64,000 nucleotides of DNA from Kaistia defluvii (GCF_026343955.1 NZ_JAPKNI010000001.1:806001-870000); one strand, 5' to 3'. Positions 44,224-52,965 are shown, numbered from the stretch's first letter. Numbers and translations: made by a program. The notes: generated from the letters alone by a model not told the origin.

Positions 44224-45728
44224 GCCGCCGCCCTTTCCGGCTCGGCGCCCATGGCAGCGGCCACGATCGCCTCCTCGCTCAGTTCGCCGCGCTCCAGCAG
44301 CGTGATCACCCGCCCTTCGCGCACGACCGCGACGCGGTCGCAGAGATGGACGAGTTCCGGCGTGTCGGAGCTGAGCAGCACGACCGCCTTGCCGGCGGCC
44401 GCGAAAGCGCGAAGCATGGCGTAGATCTCCCGCTTGGTCTCGACATCGACGCCGCGCGTCGGATCGTTCAGAAGCAGCACGGCGGGATCCAGCGGCATCC
44501 ATTTCGCCAGCGCGACCTTCTGCTGGTTGCCGCCGGAAAGCGCCTGCGCGGCGCGGCCGAGATCGCCCTTGATGGCGAATTGCAGCGCGAGCCCCATCGC
44601 CGTCTCGCGCTCGCGGGCGCGGCTGCGCAGTTTCAGCGCCGGCATGCGGGCGAAGGCCGGCAGCATCAGATTGGTCACGATCGGATGGATGAGGTGCAGG
44701 CCCTCGCGCTTCCGGTCGGCCGGCACATAGGCCAGTCCGCGCGTATTGGCCTGGGGAACATTGGCGGGAAGTCCCGCCGCGTCATGGATCACGGCCGAGG
44801 CCGCCTTGGCGGGAATGGCGCCATAGAGGCCGAGCAGCAGGTCTTCCTGCCCCTGCCCGACCAGGCCGCCAATGCCGACGACCTCGCCGGCGCGGACTTC
44901 GAGATCGACATCGCGCATGAGCCCGGCTGCAAAACGGCTGACGGAAACCGCCACGCGCTCGGTCCGCGTGCTGTCCCAGCGCGGGAACAGATCGCCGGGA
45001 TCGCGCCCGACCATCAGCCGCACCAGCCCGGCCGCATTGACGCCCTCCAGCGGGCGGTCCGCCGTGCAGATACCGTCCTTCAGCACGGTAACGTGCTGGC
45101 AAAGCTGCATCACCTCGTCCAGGCGGTGCGAGATATAGAGAATGGCGATGCCCTCGCTGCGCAGCTTCTCCAAGAGCGTGGTGAGGATGCGCGTCTCGGT
45201 GGCGGAGAGCGACGAGGTCGGCTCGTCGAGGATCAGTACGCGCGGCTTGCGATAAAGCGCCTTGGCGATCTCGACCATCTGGCGGCGGCCAAGCGACAAC
45301 TCGCCGACCGGCGTGGAAAGCGGCTCGTGCAGCCCGACAAGGTCGCAGGCCGCCTTCGCTCGCGCCGCCAGCGCCGGATAATCGACCAGCCCGAAGCGGC
45401 GCGGATAGGCGCCGAGACCGATATTCTCCGCGATCGACAGCGAGTTGGTGAGGCTCAGTTCCTGCTGCACGACCGCGATGCCGGCACGGCGCGCTTCCGG
45501 TGGACTGTGGCGGGAGACCGCCTTGCCGTCGATCTCGATGGTCCCGCTGTCCGGACGCAGCGCGCCGGACAGCAGGTTGATCAGCGTGGACTTGCCCGCG
45601 CCATTCTCGCCGAGCAGCGCATGGACGCGGCCCGGCTCGAGGGAGATGGACACCGAGCGCAGGACGGGGTTGCCGAAGAACGCCTTCGACACCCCGCGCG
45701 CGGCGAGGATGGGCACGGACGATGCCAC
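44220..45728 (-). CDS. Sugar ABC importer ATPase (RbsA-like, tandem domains)
   Basis: The 502-residue protein has two ATPase domains. The first has a complete Walker A (GENGAGKST), signature LSLGRRQM and Walker B VLILDEPTSSLS; the second has the degenerate Walker A GLVGQGQED but a full signature LSGGNQQK, as in all RbsA/MglA proteins. GTG 45728 is taken as the start, ten bases after the binding-protein stop with CGGAG close by; GTG at 45716 is possible. Confidence 0.9.
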   Translation of the reverse strand: MASSVPILAARGVSKAFFGNPVLRSVSISLEPGRVHALLGENGAGKSTLINLLSGALRPDSGTIEIDGKAVSRHSPPEARRAGIAVVQQELSLTNSLSIAENIGLGAYPRRFGLVDYPALAARAKAACDLVGLHEPLSTPVGELSLGRRQMVEIAKALYRKPRVLILDEPTSSLSATETRILTTLLEKLRSEGIAILYISHRLDEVMQLCQHVTVLKDGICTADRPLEGVNAAGLVRLMVGRDPGDLFPRWDSTRTERVAVSVSRFAAGLMRDVDLEVRAGEVVGIGGLVGQGQEDLLLGLYGAIPAKAASAVIHDAAGLPANVPQANTRGLAYVPADRKREGLHLIHPIVTNLMLPAFARMPALKLRSRARERETAMGLALQFAIKGDLGRAAQALSGGNQQKVALAKWMPLDPAVLLLNDPTRGVDVETKREIYAMLRAFAAAGKAVVLLSSDTPELVHLCDRVAVVREGRVITLLERGELSEEAIVAAAMGAEPERAAA

Positions 45729-45738
45729 GGCTCCGGCC

Positions 45739-46791
45739 TTACTTCTGAGCCAGAAGCTTGGCGAAGAGCTCGCGGTCATACGGCGAATAGATATAGCCGT
45801 CGGCCGGGAAGTCCTTGGCGCGGGCCAGATACTCATCGATGTTGGAATTGTCGATGATCGGCAGCGGCACCTTGACGAAGGCCGGCACATCCTTGCCTTC
45901 CAGCGCCTGCACGGCGGTATAGGCGGCAAAGGCGCCCAGCCAGTTCGGCTGCATCGTCGCCCAGCTCTTCAGGCCCTTCTCCTTCCATAGTTCCAGGAAC
46001 TGGCGTGCATTCTCGCCGGTGATCGGCACCTGCTCGCGGCCCTGCTTGTCGAGGGCCAGCACGGCGCCGGCCGAAAGCGCGCCGCCGAAGGAAAGGATGC
46101 CGTCGATTTCGGGATTGGCGAACAGCAGGCTGGTCACCGCCTCCTGCGCCGGGGCAACGTTGTAGGCGGTATTGGTCTCGGCCAGGATCTGGATGTCCGG
46201 ATTGGCCTTGAGCAGATCATTGCCGCCCGCGCGGCGATCGTCGCTGACCGACACGCCGGCCGGGCCGTTCAGGATGATGATCTTGCCCTTGCCGCCGAGC
46301 GCGTCGATCATGAACTTGGTGGCCTGCTCGCCCCACTGGTGCGAGTCCGTATTGACCTTCGCGGTCACGTCATTGGTGTCGACCAGGCTGTCGAAATTGA
46401 TGATGGCGATGCCCTTGGCGCAGGCATCGGCCAGCACGCGGGCCGGCGCCGTCGACGAGCCGGCGATCAGGATGATGGCATCGACATCGGCGTCGATCAT
46501 CGACTGGATCTGCTGGATCTGGACATTGGAGTCGCCTTGCGCGTCGGTCACGACGAGCTTGTCGACCAGTCCTTCCTTCTTCAGCTGCTCGACTTCCGCT
46601 TCGATCGTGCCCTGGGTCTGCTTCATCCAGGTCGGCACGGAGTAGATGTTGGCCCAGCCGAGCGTATAGGGCGCCTTGCGGTCACCCTTGATGCAGTTGG
46701 CGGCGGCGTCGGCATGCGAAGCGCCCAGAACGTTCAGAAGGATACCGAGGCCGAGCACGCTTGCGGATGCAAAAAGCGAAGACTTCTTCAT
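45739..46791 (-). CDS. Sugar-binding protein of the ABC importer (RbsB-like)
   Basis: The 350-residue periplasmic protein has a signal peptide (MKKSSLFASASVLGLGILL to about residue 30) and the type I periplasmic-binding fold with DALGGKGKIIILNGPAGVSVSDDRRAG-like hinge and NPEIDGILSFGG. It belongs to the ribose/galactose group and would carry a hexose, pentose or rare sugar. GGGGAAC precedes the ATG. It is first in a five-gene import transcript with ATPase and two permeases, behind a 15-base palindrome shared with the IclR gene. Confidence 0.9.
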   Translation of the reverse strand: MKKSSLFASASVLGLGILLNVLGASHADAAANCIKGDRKAPYTLGWANIYSVPTWMKQTQGTIEAEVEQLKKEGLVDKLVVTDAQGDSNVQIQQIQSMIDADVDAIILIAGSSTAPARVLADACAKGIAIINFDSLVDTNDVTAKVNTDSHQWGEQATKFMIDALGGKGKIIILNGPAGVSVSDDRRAGGNDLLKANPDIQILAETNTAYNVAPAQEAVTSLLFANPEIDGILSFGGALSAGAVLALDKQGREQVPITGENARQFLELWKEKGLKSWATMQPNWLGAFAAYTAVQALEGKDVPAFVKVPLPIIDNSNIDEYLARAKDFPADGYIYSPYDRELFAKLLAQK

Positions 46792-46908
46792 GTTGTTCCC
46801 CTGGAAGGTTGTGCCTCGACGCGCAGGGAAACGACAATGCAGGATCGTGCAGCCGCCATGACGCGGCCTGTCTGCCAATCGCCGAGAACTCTCCGCCCGG
46901 GCCCCCAT

Positions 46909-46952
46909 TTTTGTCCGATATACTAGACAGCGCGTCTGTATATCGGACAAAA
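46909..46952. promoter_or_regulatory. 15-base perfect palindromic operator in the divergent promoter region
   Basis: TTTTGTCCGATATAC (46909-46923) and GTATATCGGACAAAA (46938-46952) are exact inverted copies with a 14-base spacer. It lies 118 bases before the binding-protein ATG and 77 before iclR. The inner GATATAC and GTATATC also resemble -10 boxes. The adjacent IclR protein is the obvious ligand. Confidence 0.7.
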
Positions 46953-47028
46953 GAGAGGCTAGTCTGAGCCACGATATCTTTCAAGGGCCTTCGCCCCCGC
47001 CCGATCCAAGCAACGAACCAGGCATCTC

Positions 47029-47829
47029 ATGACGGAAACCGAGACCCTAGACAGAAACCGGCCCGAGACAGCGACGGCAACCGGGGGCGAGCGCAAGCGC
47101 GGGATCGACCGCGTCATCATCCTGCTGGAGGCACTGCTGCGTCAGCGCGCGCCGATGCGGGTCGGCGACATCGCCCGCCGGATCGGCGCGCCGCGCTCCA
47201 CCACCTACGAAATCGTCAATCGTCTGCTCGAAGCCGATATGCTGGAGACGGTGGGAACCGACGGCCATGTCTATTTCGGCCGCGCCATGCACCTGTTCGG
47301 ATGGGCCTACAGCCATCACAACGCCCATTATCCGCGCATCATCGAGACGCTCGACCGCCTGGCCGCCGAAACCGGCGAGACGGTGCAGCTCTGCAGCCTG
47401 CGGGGCAACAAATATGTCGTCCTCGACTGCCGCGATTCCGCCGGGCCGTTCCGCATTTCCAGCCAGGTCGGCGTCGAGGTGCCGATCCCCTGGACGGCGT
47501 CGGGCCGGCTGCTTCTCAGCCACATGGACGAGGATGCCGTTCGCGCCTTCATTCCGCCGGAGGATTATCGGCTGCCGGATGGGCGGTGGCTGCCGCAGGA
47601 AGAGTTCCTTGCAGCGATCGCGCTGGCGCGCCAGCAGGGCTACAGCGAAAGCGCGGCGCTGGCCGATCGCTTCACCTGGTGCCTGGCGGCGCCCATCCTC
47701 GACGGACGCGGCGCCATGACCCTGACGCTCTGCTTCGTGCTGCCGATCGATACGCCGGAGGCCCGCCGCATCGAACTGCTGGCCCTGCTGCGCGAACGCG
47801 CCGCCAGCCTCGGCCTCGTCGGCGAATAG
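47029..47829 (+). CDS. IclR-family transcription regulator
   Basis: The 266-residue protein has an N-terminal winged HTH (VGDIARRIGAPRSTTYEIVNRLLEADML split by the wing) and the C-terminal IclR effector domain with LDCRDSAGPFRIS and the acyl/sugar pocket motif. It is divergent from the sugar importer and next to a LacI regulator, so both probably control sugar use. The 30 N-terminal residues are polar and likely disordered. Confidence 0.85.
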   Translation: MTETETLDRNRPETATATGGERKRGIDRVIILLEALLRQRAPMRVGDIARRIGAPRSTTYEIVNRLLEADMLETVGTDGHVYFGRAMHLFGWAYSHHNAHYPRIIETLDRLAAETGETVQLCSLRGNKYVVLDCRDSAGPFRISSQVGVEVPIPWTASGRLLLSHMDEDAVRAFIPPEDYRLPDGRWLPQEEFLAAIALARQQGYSESAALADRFTWCLAAPILDGRGAMTLTLCFVLPIDTPEARRIELLALLRERAASLGLVGE

Positions 47830-47910
47830 CACCGGCTCTCTCGTCCCTCCTATCGGCGCCATTCTGCGCTGATGCCAGAGGATGAGTGTTGCGGCGATGG
47901 CGGCATCGGC

Positions 47911-47937
47911 CTAAAACGGTTTTGTAAATCGTTTTTT
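47911..47937. promoter_or_regulatory. Putative LacI-type operator
   Basis: AAAACG (47913-47918) and CGTTTT (47930-47935) are inverted with an 11-base spacer, 49 bases before the LacI gene. The bases resemble the A-CG-T core of LacI-family sites, but the spacing is wider than usual. Confidence 0.4.
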
Positions 47938-47983
47938 CGGGACGAGCCGCGGGCTTCGTTCCGGCCGAGAGGTCGCCGTCCCC

Positions 47984-49021
47984 ATGTCGGACAAGCCGAT
48001 TTCCATACGCGACGTCGCCGAGCGGGCGGGCGTGTCGCCCGGCACCGTCTCGAATGTCATGAATGGCAGCAAGCCGGTCAATCCGGCGCTCGCGGAGCGG
48101 GTCCGCCAGGCGGCGCGGGAACTGGGCTACCAGGCCGACCGGGCGGCGGCGCTGCTGCGCACCGGCAAGGCGCGGATCATCGCCGTGCTGGTCCCCGATC
48201 TCGACAATCCCTTCTTCACCTCGGTGGTTTCCGCGGTCGAAACCTCGCTGCGCGACCAGGGCTACGAACTCATCGTCGCCAGTTCCAATGGCGACGAGGC
48301 GACCGAGCATTCGCGCCTCGCCGCCATGCTGGCCTGGCGCCCGGCGGGACTGGTGGTCATCCCCTGCTCCGACGATTTCTCCGCCCGCGCTCGGATCGGG
48401 CAGGCCGGCGTGCCCTATGTCATCGCCGATCGCATCACCCGCGAGCCCACCGCCGACACCGTGTCGGTCGACAATGAGGACGCCGGCAGGATCGGCGCGC
48501 GGCATCTGCTCGAGCTCGGCCATCGCAACATCCTGGTCGCCGCCTCCGTGCTCACGCTTGGCAACATCCGCGAGCGCTGCGCCGGCATTGGCGCGACGCT
48601 GGAGCGCGCGGGCCTGCCGCCGCCCGTCATTCTCGAGTCGGGCGGCCATTTCGAACTGGCCGCCACCCGTCTCTCGCAATGGCTCGACACCAACCGCTGG
48701 CCGACGGCCATTCTGGCGCTGACCAATTTCACCACGCTCGGCGCGCTCGCGGCACTGGCGGAAAGGCAGATCGGCATTCCGCGACCGATCTCGCTGATCG
48801 GCTTCGACGACTATGCCTGGATGCGGGCGCGCGCCACGCCGCTGACCGCGATCCGCCAGCCGGTTACGGAAATCGGCGAGGCAATCTGGGCGCGGCTCAA
48901 GGCACGGATCGACGGCGATGCTTCGCCGCCGGCGCATATCCAGTTGAAGTGCAGCCTGGAGATCCGCGCTTCGACGGCCGCGCCTTCGGTAGAAGACGGA
49001 ATTTCAACAGGGGCCGCTTGA
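47984..49021 (+). CDS. LacI-family transcription regulator
   Basis: The 345-residue protein starts MSDKPISIRDVAERAGVSPG with the LacI HTH (RDVAERAGVSPGTVSNVMNG), hinge LGYQADRAAALLRTGKA, and a periplasmic-binding-like core with GLVVIPCSDD and effector-pocket residues. It precedes the epimerase by 26 bases and is probably co-transcribed with it, the usual LacI-enzyme pairing. The weak ribosome site (GAGG eleven bases away) suggests low expression. Confidence 0.88.
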   Translation: MSDKPISIRDVAERAGVSPGTVSNVMNGSKPVNPALAERVRQAARELGYQADRAAALLRTGKARIIAVLVPDLDNPFFTSVVSAVETSLRDQGYELIVASSNGDEATEHSRLAAMLAWRPAGLVVIPCSDDFSARARIGQAGVPYVIADRITREPTADTVSVDNEDAGRIGARHLLELGHRNILVAASVLTLGNIRERCAGIGATLERAGLPPPVILESGGHFELAATRLSQWLDTNRWPTAILALTNFTTLGALAALAERQIGIPRPISLIGFDDYAWMRARATPLTAIRQPVTEIGEAIWARLKARIDGDASPPAHIQLKCSLEIRASTAAPSVEDGISTGAA

Positions 49022-49047
49022 GCTCCGAGACACGAGGGAGGAACACC

Positions 49048-49941
49048 ATGAAGAACAAGCTGGGCGTCCACGCGCAGGTCTGGGTCGGCGGCTGGAGCCA
49101 CGAGGAAGCCGCCCGCGCGATCGCCAGCACGGCATCGCTGGGCTACGATTATATCGAAGCGCCGGCGCTCGATCCGTCGTTGATCGACATCGACTTCACC
49201 CGCAAGGAGCTGGAGAAGGCCGGGCTCGGCATCACGACGTCGCTTGGCCTCGACGATAGCTGCGATATTTCGGCCGGCGACCCCGGCAAGAAGGCGCGCG
49301 GCGAGGCGCATCTGATGCAGGTGGTGAAGACCACGCGCGACCTCGGCGGCACCCACATCACCGGCATCCTCTATTCCGGCTTCCAGAAATATTTCACCGC
49401 CGCCACCAAGGAGGGCGTCGCCGGCGCCGTCGAAGTGCTGCAGCGCGTCGCGGAAGAAGCCGCCAAGAGCAACATCACGCTCGGCCTCGAAGTGGTGAAC
49501 CGCTACGAGACCAACGTCATCAACACCGCAGCCCAGGGCGTCGAACTCTGCAAGCGCGTCGGCATGGCCAACGTCAAGGTTCACCTCGACTGCTATCACA
49601 TGAACATCGAGGAGGCCGACGCCGAACAGGCGATCATCGATACCGGCGACTATCTCGGCTACTTCCACACCGGCGAGTCGCATCGCGGCTATCTCGGCAC
49701 CGGCTCGATCGACTTCGTGAAGATCTTCCGCGGACTGGTGAAGGCCAACTATCAGGGCCCGATCTGCTTCGAATCCTTCTCCTCGGCCGTCGCCGGCGAG
49801 CCGTTGACCGGCATCCTCGGCATCTGGCGCAATCTCTGGACCGACTCCACCGATCTCTGCCGCCACGCGATGGAGTTCACCCAGGCCCAGATGCACGCTG
49901 CCAAGCAGGCCCAGGCGATCGGCGGCAGCGTCGACTGGTAG
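49048..49941 (+). CDS. D-tagatose/D-psicose 3-epimerase family enzyme
   Basis: The 297-residue TIM-barrel protein carries the metal and catalytic residues of ketose 3-epimerases: E148 (LGLEVVNR), D181 and H184 (VHLDCYHM), H207 (YFHTGES) and E242 (ICFESF). These equal the Glu/Asp/His/Glu set of Pseudomonas cichorii D-tagatose 3-epimerase shifted by four residues. The reaction is C3 epimerisation of free ketoses such as D-psicose (allulose) to D-fructose. GAGGGAGG precedes the ATG. With LacI, IclR and the ABC importer it forms a rare-sugar uptake locus. Confidence 0.85.
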   Translation: MKNKLGVHAQVWVGGWSHEEAARAIASTASLGYDYIEAPALDPSLIDIDFTRKELEKAGLGITTSLGLDDSCDISAGDPGKKARGEAHLMQVVKTTRDLGGTHITGILYSGFQKYFTAATKEGVAGAVEVLQRVAEEAAKSNITLGLEVVNRYETNVINTAAQGVELCKRVGMANVKVHLDCYHMNIEEADAEQAIIDTGDYLGYFHTGESHRGYLGTGSIDFVKIFRGLVKANYQGPICFESFSSAVAGEPLTGILGIWRNLWTDSTDLCRHAMEFTQAQMHAAKQAQAIGGSVDW

Positions 49942-49949
49942 CCAGAAGG

Positions 49950-49983
49950 GCCGGTGCGATACGGGAGTTCCCGCCGCACCGGC
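49950..49983 (+). terminator. Hairpin after the epimerase gene
   Basis: GCCGGTGCG (49950-49958) and CGCACCGGC (49975-49983) close a stem that also holds GGGA/TCCC in its loop. No T-run follows, so it is a possible Rho-assisted end. Confidence 0.45.
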
Positions 49984-50538
49984 TCAACCCGTCGAGATTC
50001 GGCACCCCACTCCCAGAGGCGGCCAAACCCTTAAGTTCCCCAACGTAATGAAAGCTTAAATGCAATTCTCGAAAGGGATATGCATGACTTCCTATTGCAT
50101 GCGGAATCGAACTCGCCCCACGCTCGCTCCAATACGCTGAAATCGGCGAGTCTTGCGATTCGAAAACATCTTGACTCCAGTATCCGAACGTTTAGCGTAG
50201 AATTATTACGGATTTTTAAATATCCGGCTGATGCCTGCGAAATGCAGACGGGCTATTGGCTGGCACGCGCCGGATTCCTAGCATTCCCAGCTCCCTTGAG
50301 GGGCAGACGTCAGAGACGTAAGCGTTTCCGGCTTGCAATGCATGTGCTTTCAGGGGGCCCTCATCTTCCGAAATGCCCTTCTGTTGCTCGATGGCTTCAT
50401 GTCATCGGCCGGCGGAGGTTAGCTTATTGCAGACCATGAATTGGATCTTGCGAGAATGCCGCGGGGGTATCGCATGAAGATCTCTAGTAAAGCCGGCTGC
50501 CCGGCTGCATCGTCTCATTCTGAGCAAGCAGGTTCTAC
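49984..50538. other. AT-richer gene-free region before galE
   Basis: This 555-base stretch is lower in GC than its surroundings, particularly 50041-50260, and contains no convincing gene; the only long frame (50080-50439) has no motif, no ribosome site and Arg-rich noise. It may be the regulatory region of the galE-exoY polysaccharide genes or mark an insertion boundary. TTGACT at 50171 has no well-spaced -10. Confidence 0.4.
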
Positions 50539-51546
50539 ATGACGACGCGGGGCGCGATCCTGGTGACGGGCGGCGCGGGCTATATCGGCAGCCACACCTG
50601 CAAACAACTGGCAGCGGCCGGCTATCTTCCGGTCGCCTTTGACAATCTCGCGCGCGGACATCGCAACGCCGTGCGCTGGGGGCCTCTGGTCGAGGGCGAC
50701 ATTCGCGACGCAGCGGCTCTCGAAGGCGCCATCCGCCAGTACAGGCCCAGCGCGATCTGCCACATCGCCGCCCTCGCCTATGTCGGCGAGTCCGTTGCCG
50801 ATCCGGCGGCCTATTATTCCAACAACGTCGTGGGAACACTTTCCGTCCTCGAAGCCGCCCGCAGGACCGGCATCGAACGGCTGGTCTTTTCCAGCAGTTG
50901 CGCGACCTATGGCGCACCGGACGTCCTGCCGGTGTCGGAAGCCGCCGCGCAGCGGCCGATCAGCCCCTATGGACGATCGAAGCTGATGGGGGAGCAGATC
51001 ATCCAGGACTACGGCCGCGCCTATGCGAGCCGCTCCGTGATCCTGCGCTATTTCAATGCCTGCGGCTGTGACCCCGCAGGCGAAATCGGCGAGTGGCACT
51101 CGCCCGAGACGCATCTTGTGCCGCGGGTGTTGATGGCTGCCCATGGCATCCTGCCCTCGATCGAGATCTATGGCGACGATCACGCGACGCCCGACGGCAC
51201 CTGCGTGCGCGACTATATCCATGTCACCGATCTTGCCCGCGCGCATGGTCTGGCGCTCGAGCATCTGGCGCGGGGCGGCGAGAGCCTGGCGCTCAATCTC
51301 GGGACCGGGCAAGGCCTCTCGGTTCAACAGATCCTGGAGGCCGCCGCGCGCCAGACCGGCCATCCCGTGCCGAGCACCATCAAGCCCCGCCGGCGGGGCG
51401 ACCCGCCGATCCTCTATGCCGACCCGACCCTGGCGCGCCGAAAGCTCGGCTTCATGACGCAGCATTCCGACATCGAGACGATCCTCGGCACGGCACGGGC
51501 CGAACTCGTCTCGCGCCAGCCTGTATCGGTCGCAGAACCGAGATGA
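50539..51546 (+). CDS. galE: UDP-glucose 4-epimerase
   Basis: The 335-residue SDR enzyme interconverts UDP-glucose and UDP-galactose. ILVTGGAGYIGSHTCKQL gives the NAD-binding GxxGxxG loop, and the catalytic pair is Y144 and K148 in PYGRSKLMGEQ. YGDDHATPDGTCVRDYIHV and the C-terminal NLGTGQGLSVQQIL are GalE signatures. It precedes an ExoY-like transferase by 89 bases, so it probably supplies UDP-galactose for a surface polysaccharide. Confidence 0.92.
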   Translation: MTTRGAILVTGGAGYIGSHTCKQLAAAGYLPVAFDNLARGHRNAVRWGPLVEGDIRDAAALEGAIRQYRPSAICHIAALAYVGESVADPAAYYSNNVVGTLSVLEAARRTGIERLVFSSSCATYGAPDVLPVSEAAAQRPISPYGRSKLMGEQIIQDYGRAYASRSVILRYFNACGCDPAGEIGEWHSPETHLVPRVLMAAHGILPSIEIYGDDHATPDGTCVRDYIHVTDLARAHGLALEHLARGGESLALNLGTGQGLSVQQILEAAARQTGHPVPSTIKPRRRGDPPILYADPTLARRKLGFMTQHSDIETILGTARAELVSRQPVSVAEPR

Positions 51547-51635
51547 TCCGCAGAAGGTAGCCTCATGCCGGCGTCGGCGCGGCATAGGGCACCGAAGGCG
51601 GCCCGACCCTCGAACAGAGTCTGAGTAGGTGAGCG

Positions 51636-52352
51636 ATGGACCCGAAATTCGAAATCGCCTCGGCCCCTTCCCTGGAACAGGCGGCCATTCCCGCCTCCGC
51701 CCCGGAGCGACGACGCGGACGAGCGGAAGTCCGGGAATATCCTTTCAAGCGCGGCCTCGACATATTGCTAGCGGCGACGCTGCTTGTGGGCCTGCTGCCG
51801 GTCGCCATTGTCATCGCCGGCTTGATCGGTTTTGCCGGAAAGCCAATCTTCTTCAGGTCGCAGCGCGTGGGACGCGGAGGGCGCCCCTTCGCGATGTACA
51901 AGTTCCGCACGATGGAGACCGATGCCGAGCGCAGGCTGGAGAACTACCTGGCCAACAACCCGCAGGCTCGGTTCGACTATGCGTGCCGATACAAGCTGAG
52001 GTCGGATCCGCGCGTGACACGTCTGGGCCTTTTCCTTCGCCAGTTCAGCCTCGACGAACTGCCCCAGTTGATCAATGTCCTGAAAGGCGAGATGAGCCTG
52101 GTCGGCCCGCGCCCCAGATTGCCGCGCGAGATCGCCGATGCCGGGCGCTACAATGCGCGCCATTTCGAGGCCTATTATCTCTGCCGCCCCGGCATGACGG
52201 GACTGTGGCAGGTTTCCGGCCGCGCCGACACCGACTACCACACCCGCATCCGGCTCGACGCGATCTATGTCCGGCAGATGAGCGTCCTCCAGGACCTGGC
52301 AATTCTGGCCCGGACCATTCCCGTGGTCCTGCTGGGCCGCGGCGAATACTGA
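51636..52352 (+). CDS. exoY: Undecaprenyl-phosphate sugar phosphotransferase (ExoY-like)
   Basis: The 238-residue protein has one membrane helix (about 42-64, ILLAATLLVGLLPVAIVIAG) and the bacterial sugar transferase domain, with KPIFFRSQRVGRGG, MYKFRTM, SLDELPQLINVLKGEMSLVGPRP and PGMTGLWQVSGR. It starts exopolysaccharide repeat synthesis by moving galactose- or glucose-1-phosphate from UDP-sugar onto undecaprenyl phosphate. With galE upstream, galactose is likely, as in rhizobial succinoglycan. No other polysaccharide genes are in the window. Confidence 0.87.
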   Translation: MDPKFEIASAPSLEQAAIPASAPERRRGRAEVREYPFKRGLDILLAATLLVGLLPVAIVIAGLIGFAGKPIFFRSQRVGRGGRPFAMYKFRTMETDAERRLENYLANNPQARFDYACRYKLRSDPRVTRLGLFLRQFSLDELPQLINVLKGEMSLVGPRPRLPREIADAGRYNARHFEAYYLCRPGMTGLWQVSGRADTDYHTRIRLDAIYVRQMSVLQDLAILARTIPVVLLGRGEY

Positions 52353-52398
52353 AGAAGCGTTCCCGTGACGCGCCGGATGATCGCCGTCGCGCCGCGTG

Positions 52399-52716
52399 CT
52401 AAGGGGTCGAGACCTTGAGGCCGACAAGGCCAAGGATAATGAAGGCGACGCTGGCGATGCGGAACAGGGTCGCCGCCTCGCCCAGGATGAAGACGCCGAC
52501 GCAAAACGCGCCGACAGCGCCGATGCCCGTCCAGAGCGCATAGGCCGTGCCGAGCGGCAGCGACTTCATGGCGATCGAGAGCAGGCCGAAGCTGATGATC
52601 ATCGTGACGATGGTAATGATCGTCGGCGTGAGCTTCGTGAAGCCGTCGGAATGCTTCATGGTCGAAGCCCAGATGACCTCGAACACACCGGCAAGCAGAA
52701 GATAAACCCAGGCCAT
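52399..52716 (-). CDS. gdx: Guanidinium exporter of the SMR family (Gdx/SugE)
   Basis: The 105-residue protein has four membrane helices and the essential proton-coupled Glu at E13 (LLLAGVFEVIW). KHSDGFTKLTP and the loop PLGTAYALWTGIGAVG are typical of Gdx/SugE rather than EmrE. It would export guanidinium in exchange for protons as an antiparallel dimer. The leader holds a two-hairpin guanidine-II motif, which independently supports the substrate. GGAGGG lies five bases before the ATG. Confidence 0.92.
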   Translation of the reverse strand: MAWVYLLLAGVFEVIWASTMKHSDGFTKLTPTIITIVTMIISFGLLSIAMKSLPLGTAYALWTGIGAVGAFCVGVFILGEAATLFRIASVAFIILGLVGLKVSTP

Positions 52717-52735
52717 CAGGCCCTCCGCGAAAGGG

Positions 52736-52781
52736 CCGGGCCGTCCCGGTTATTGTTTCCCAAGGTGGGGAGGTCGTCCTC
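52736..52781 (-). promoter_or_regulatory. Guanidine-II (mini-ykkC) riboswitch upstream of gdx
   Basis: On the minus strand two hairpins carry ACGR loops: GAGG-ACGA-CCTC (complement of 52770-52781) and CCGGG-ACGG-CCCGG (complement of 52736-52749), joined by a 20-base linker. Paired ACGR tetraloops define the guanidine-II class. The second hairpin ends ten bases before the GGAGG ribosome site, so guanidinium binding probably changes access to it. Confidence 0.85.
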
Positions 52782-52873
52782 TGCAGCGCAAGATAGCGAT
52801 GCGGCAAAAGGGGCGCAAGCGCCCTGCCCGCCCCACGTCAATGTCGATGCACGGGACAATCGGACGCTGCCAT

Positions 52874-52912
52874 TCTCGCATTTTAGTTCAAATTTCGAAC
52901 TAAAATGCGAGA
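52874..52912. repeat. 16-base perfect AT-rich inverted repeat
   Basis: TCTCGCATTTTAGTTC (52874-52889) and GAACTAAAATGCGAGA (52897-52912) are exact inverted copies with a 7-base loop, placed between the divergent gdx riboswitch and the HIRAN-like gene. No T-run follows in either direction. It could be an operator for a dimeric regulator or a hairpin remnant of a mobile element. Confidence 0.55.
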
Positions 52913-52965
52913 CGGACGGCCTTGTCTCGCTATAGCATCCGTTGACGTAGCGGGAGTTCGATTGG

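Noticed and set aside
50080..50439. 119-codon frame in the region before galE
   Set aside because: No ribosome site, no motif, Arg-rich end; composition is that of noncoding DNA.
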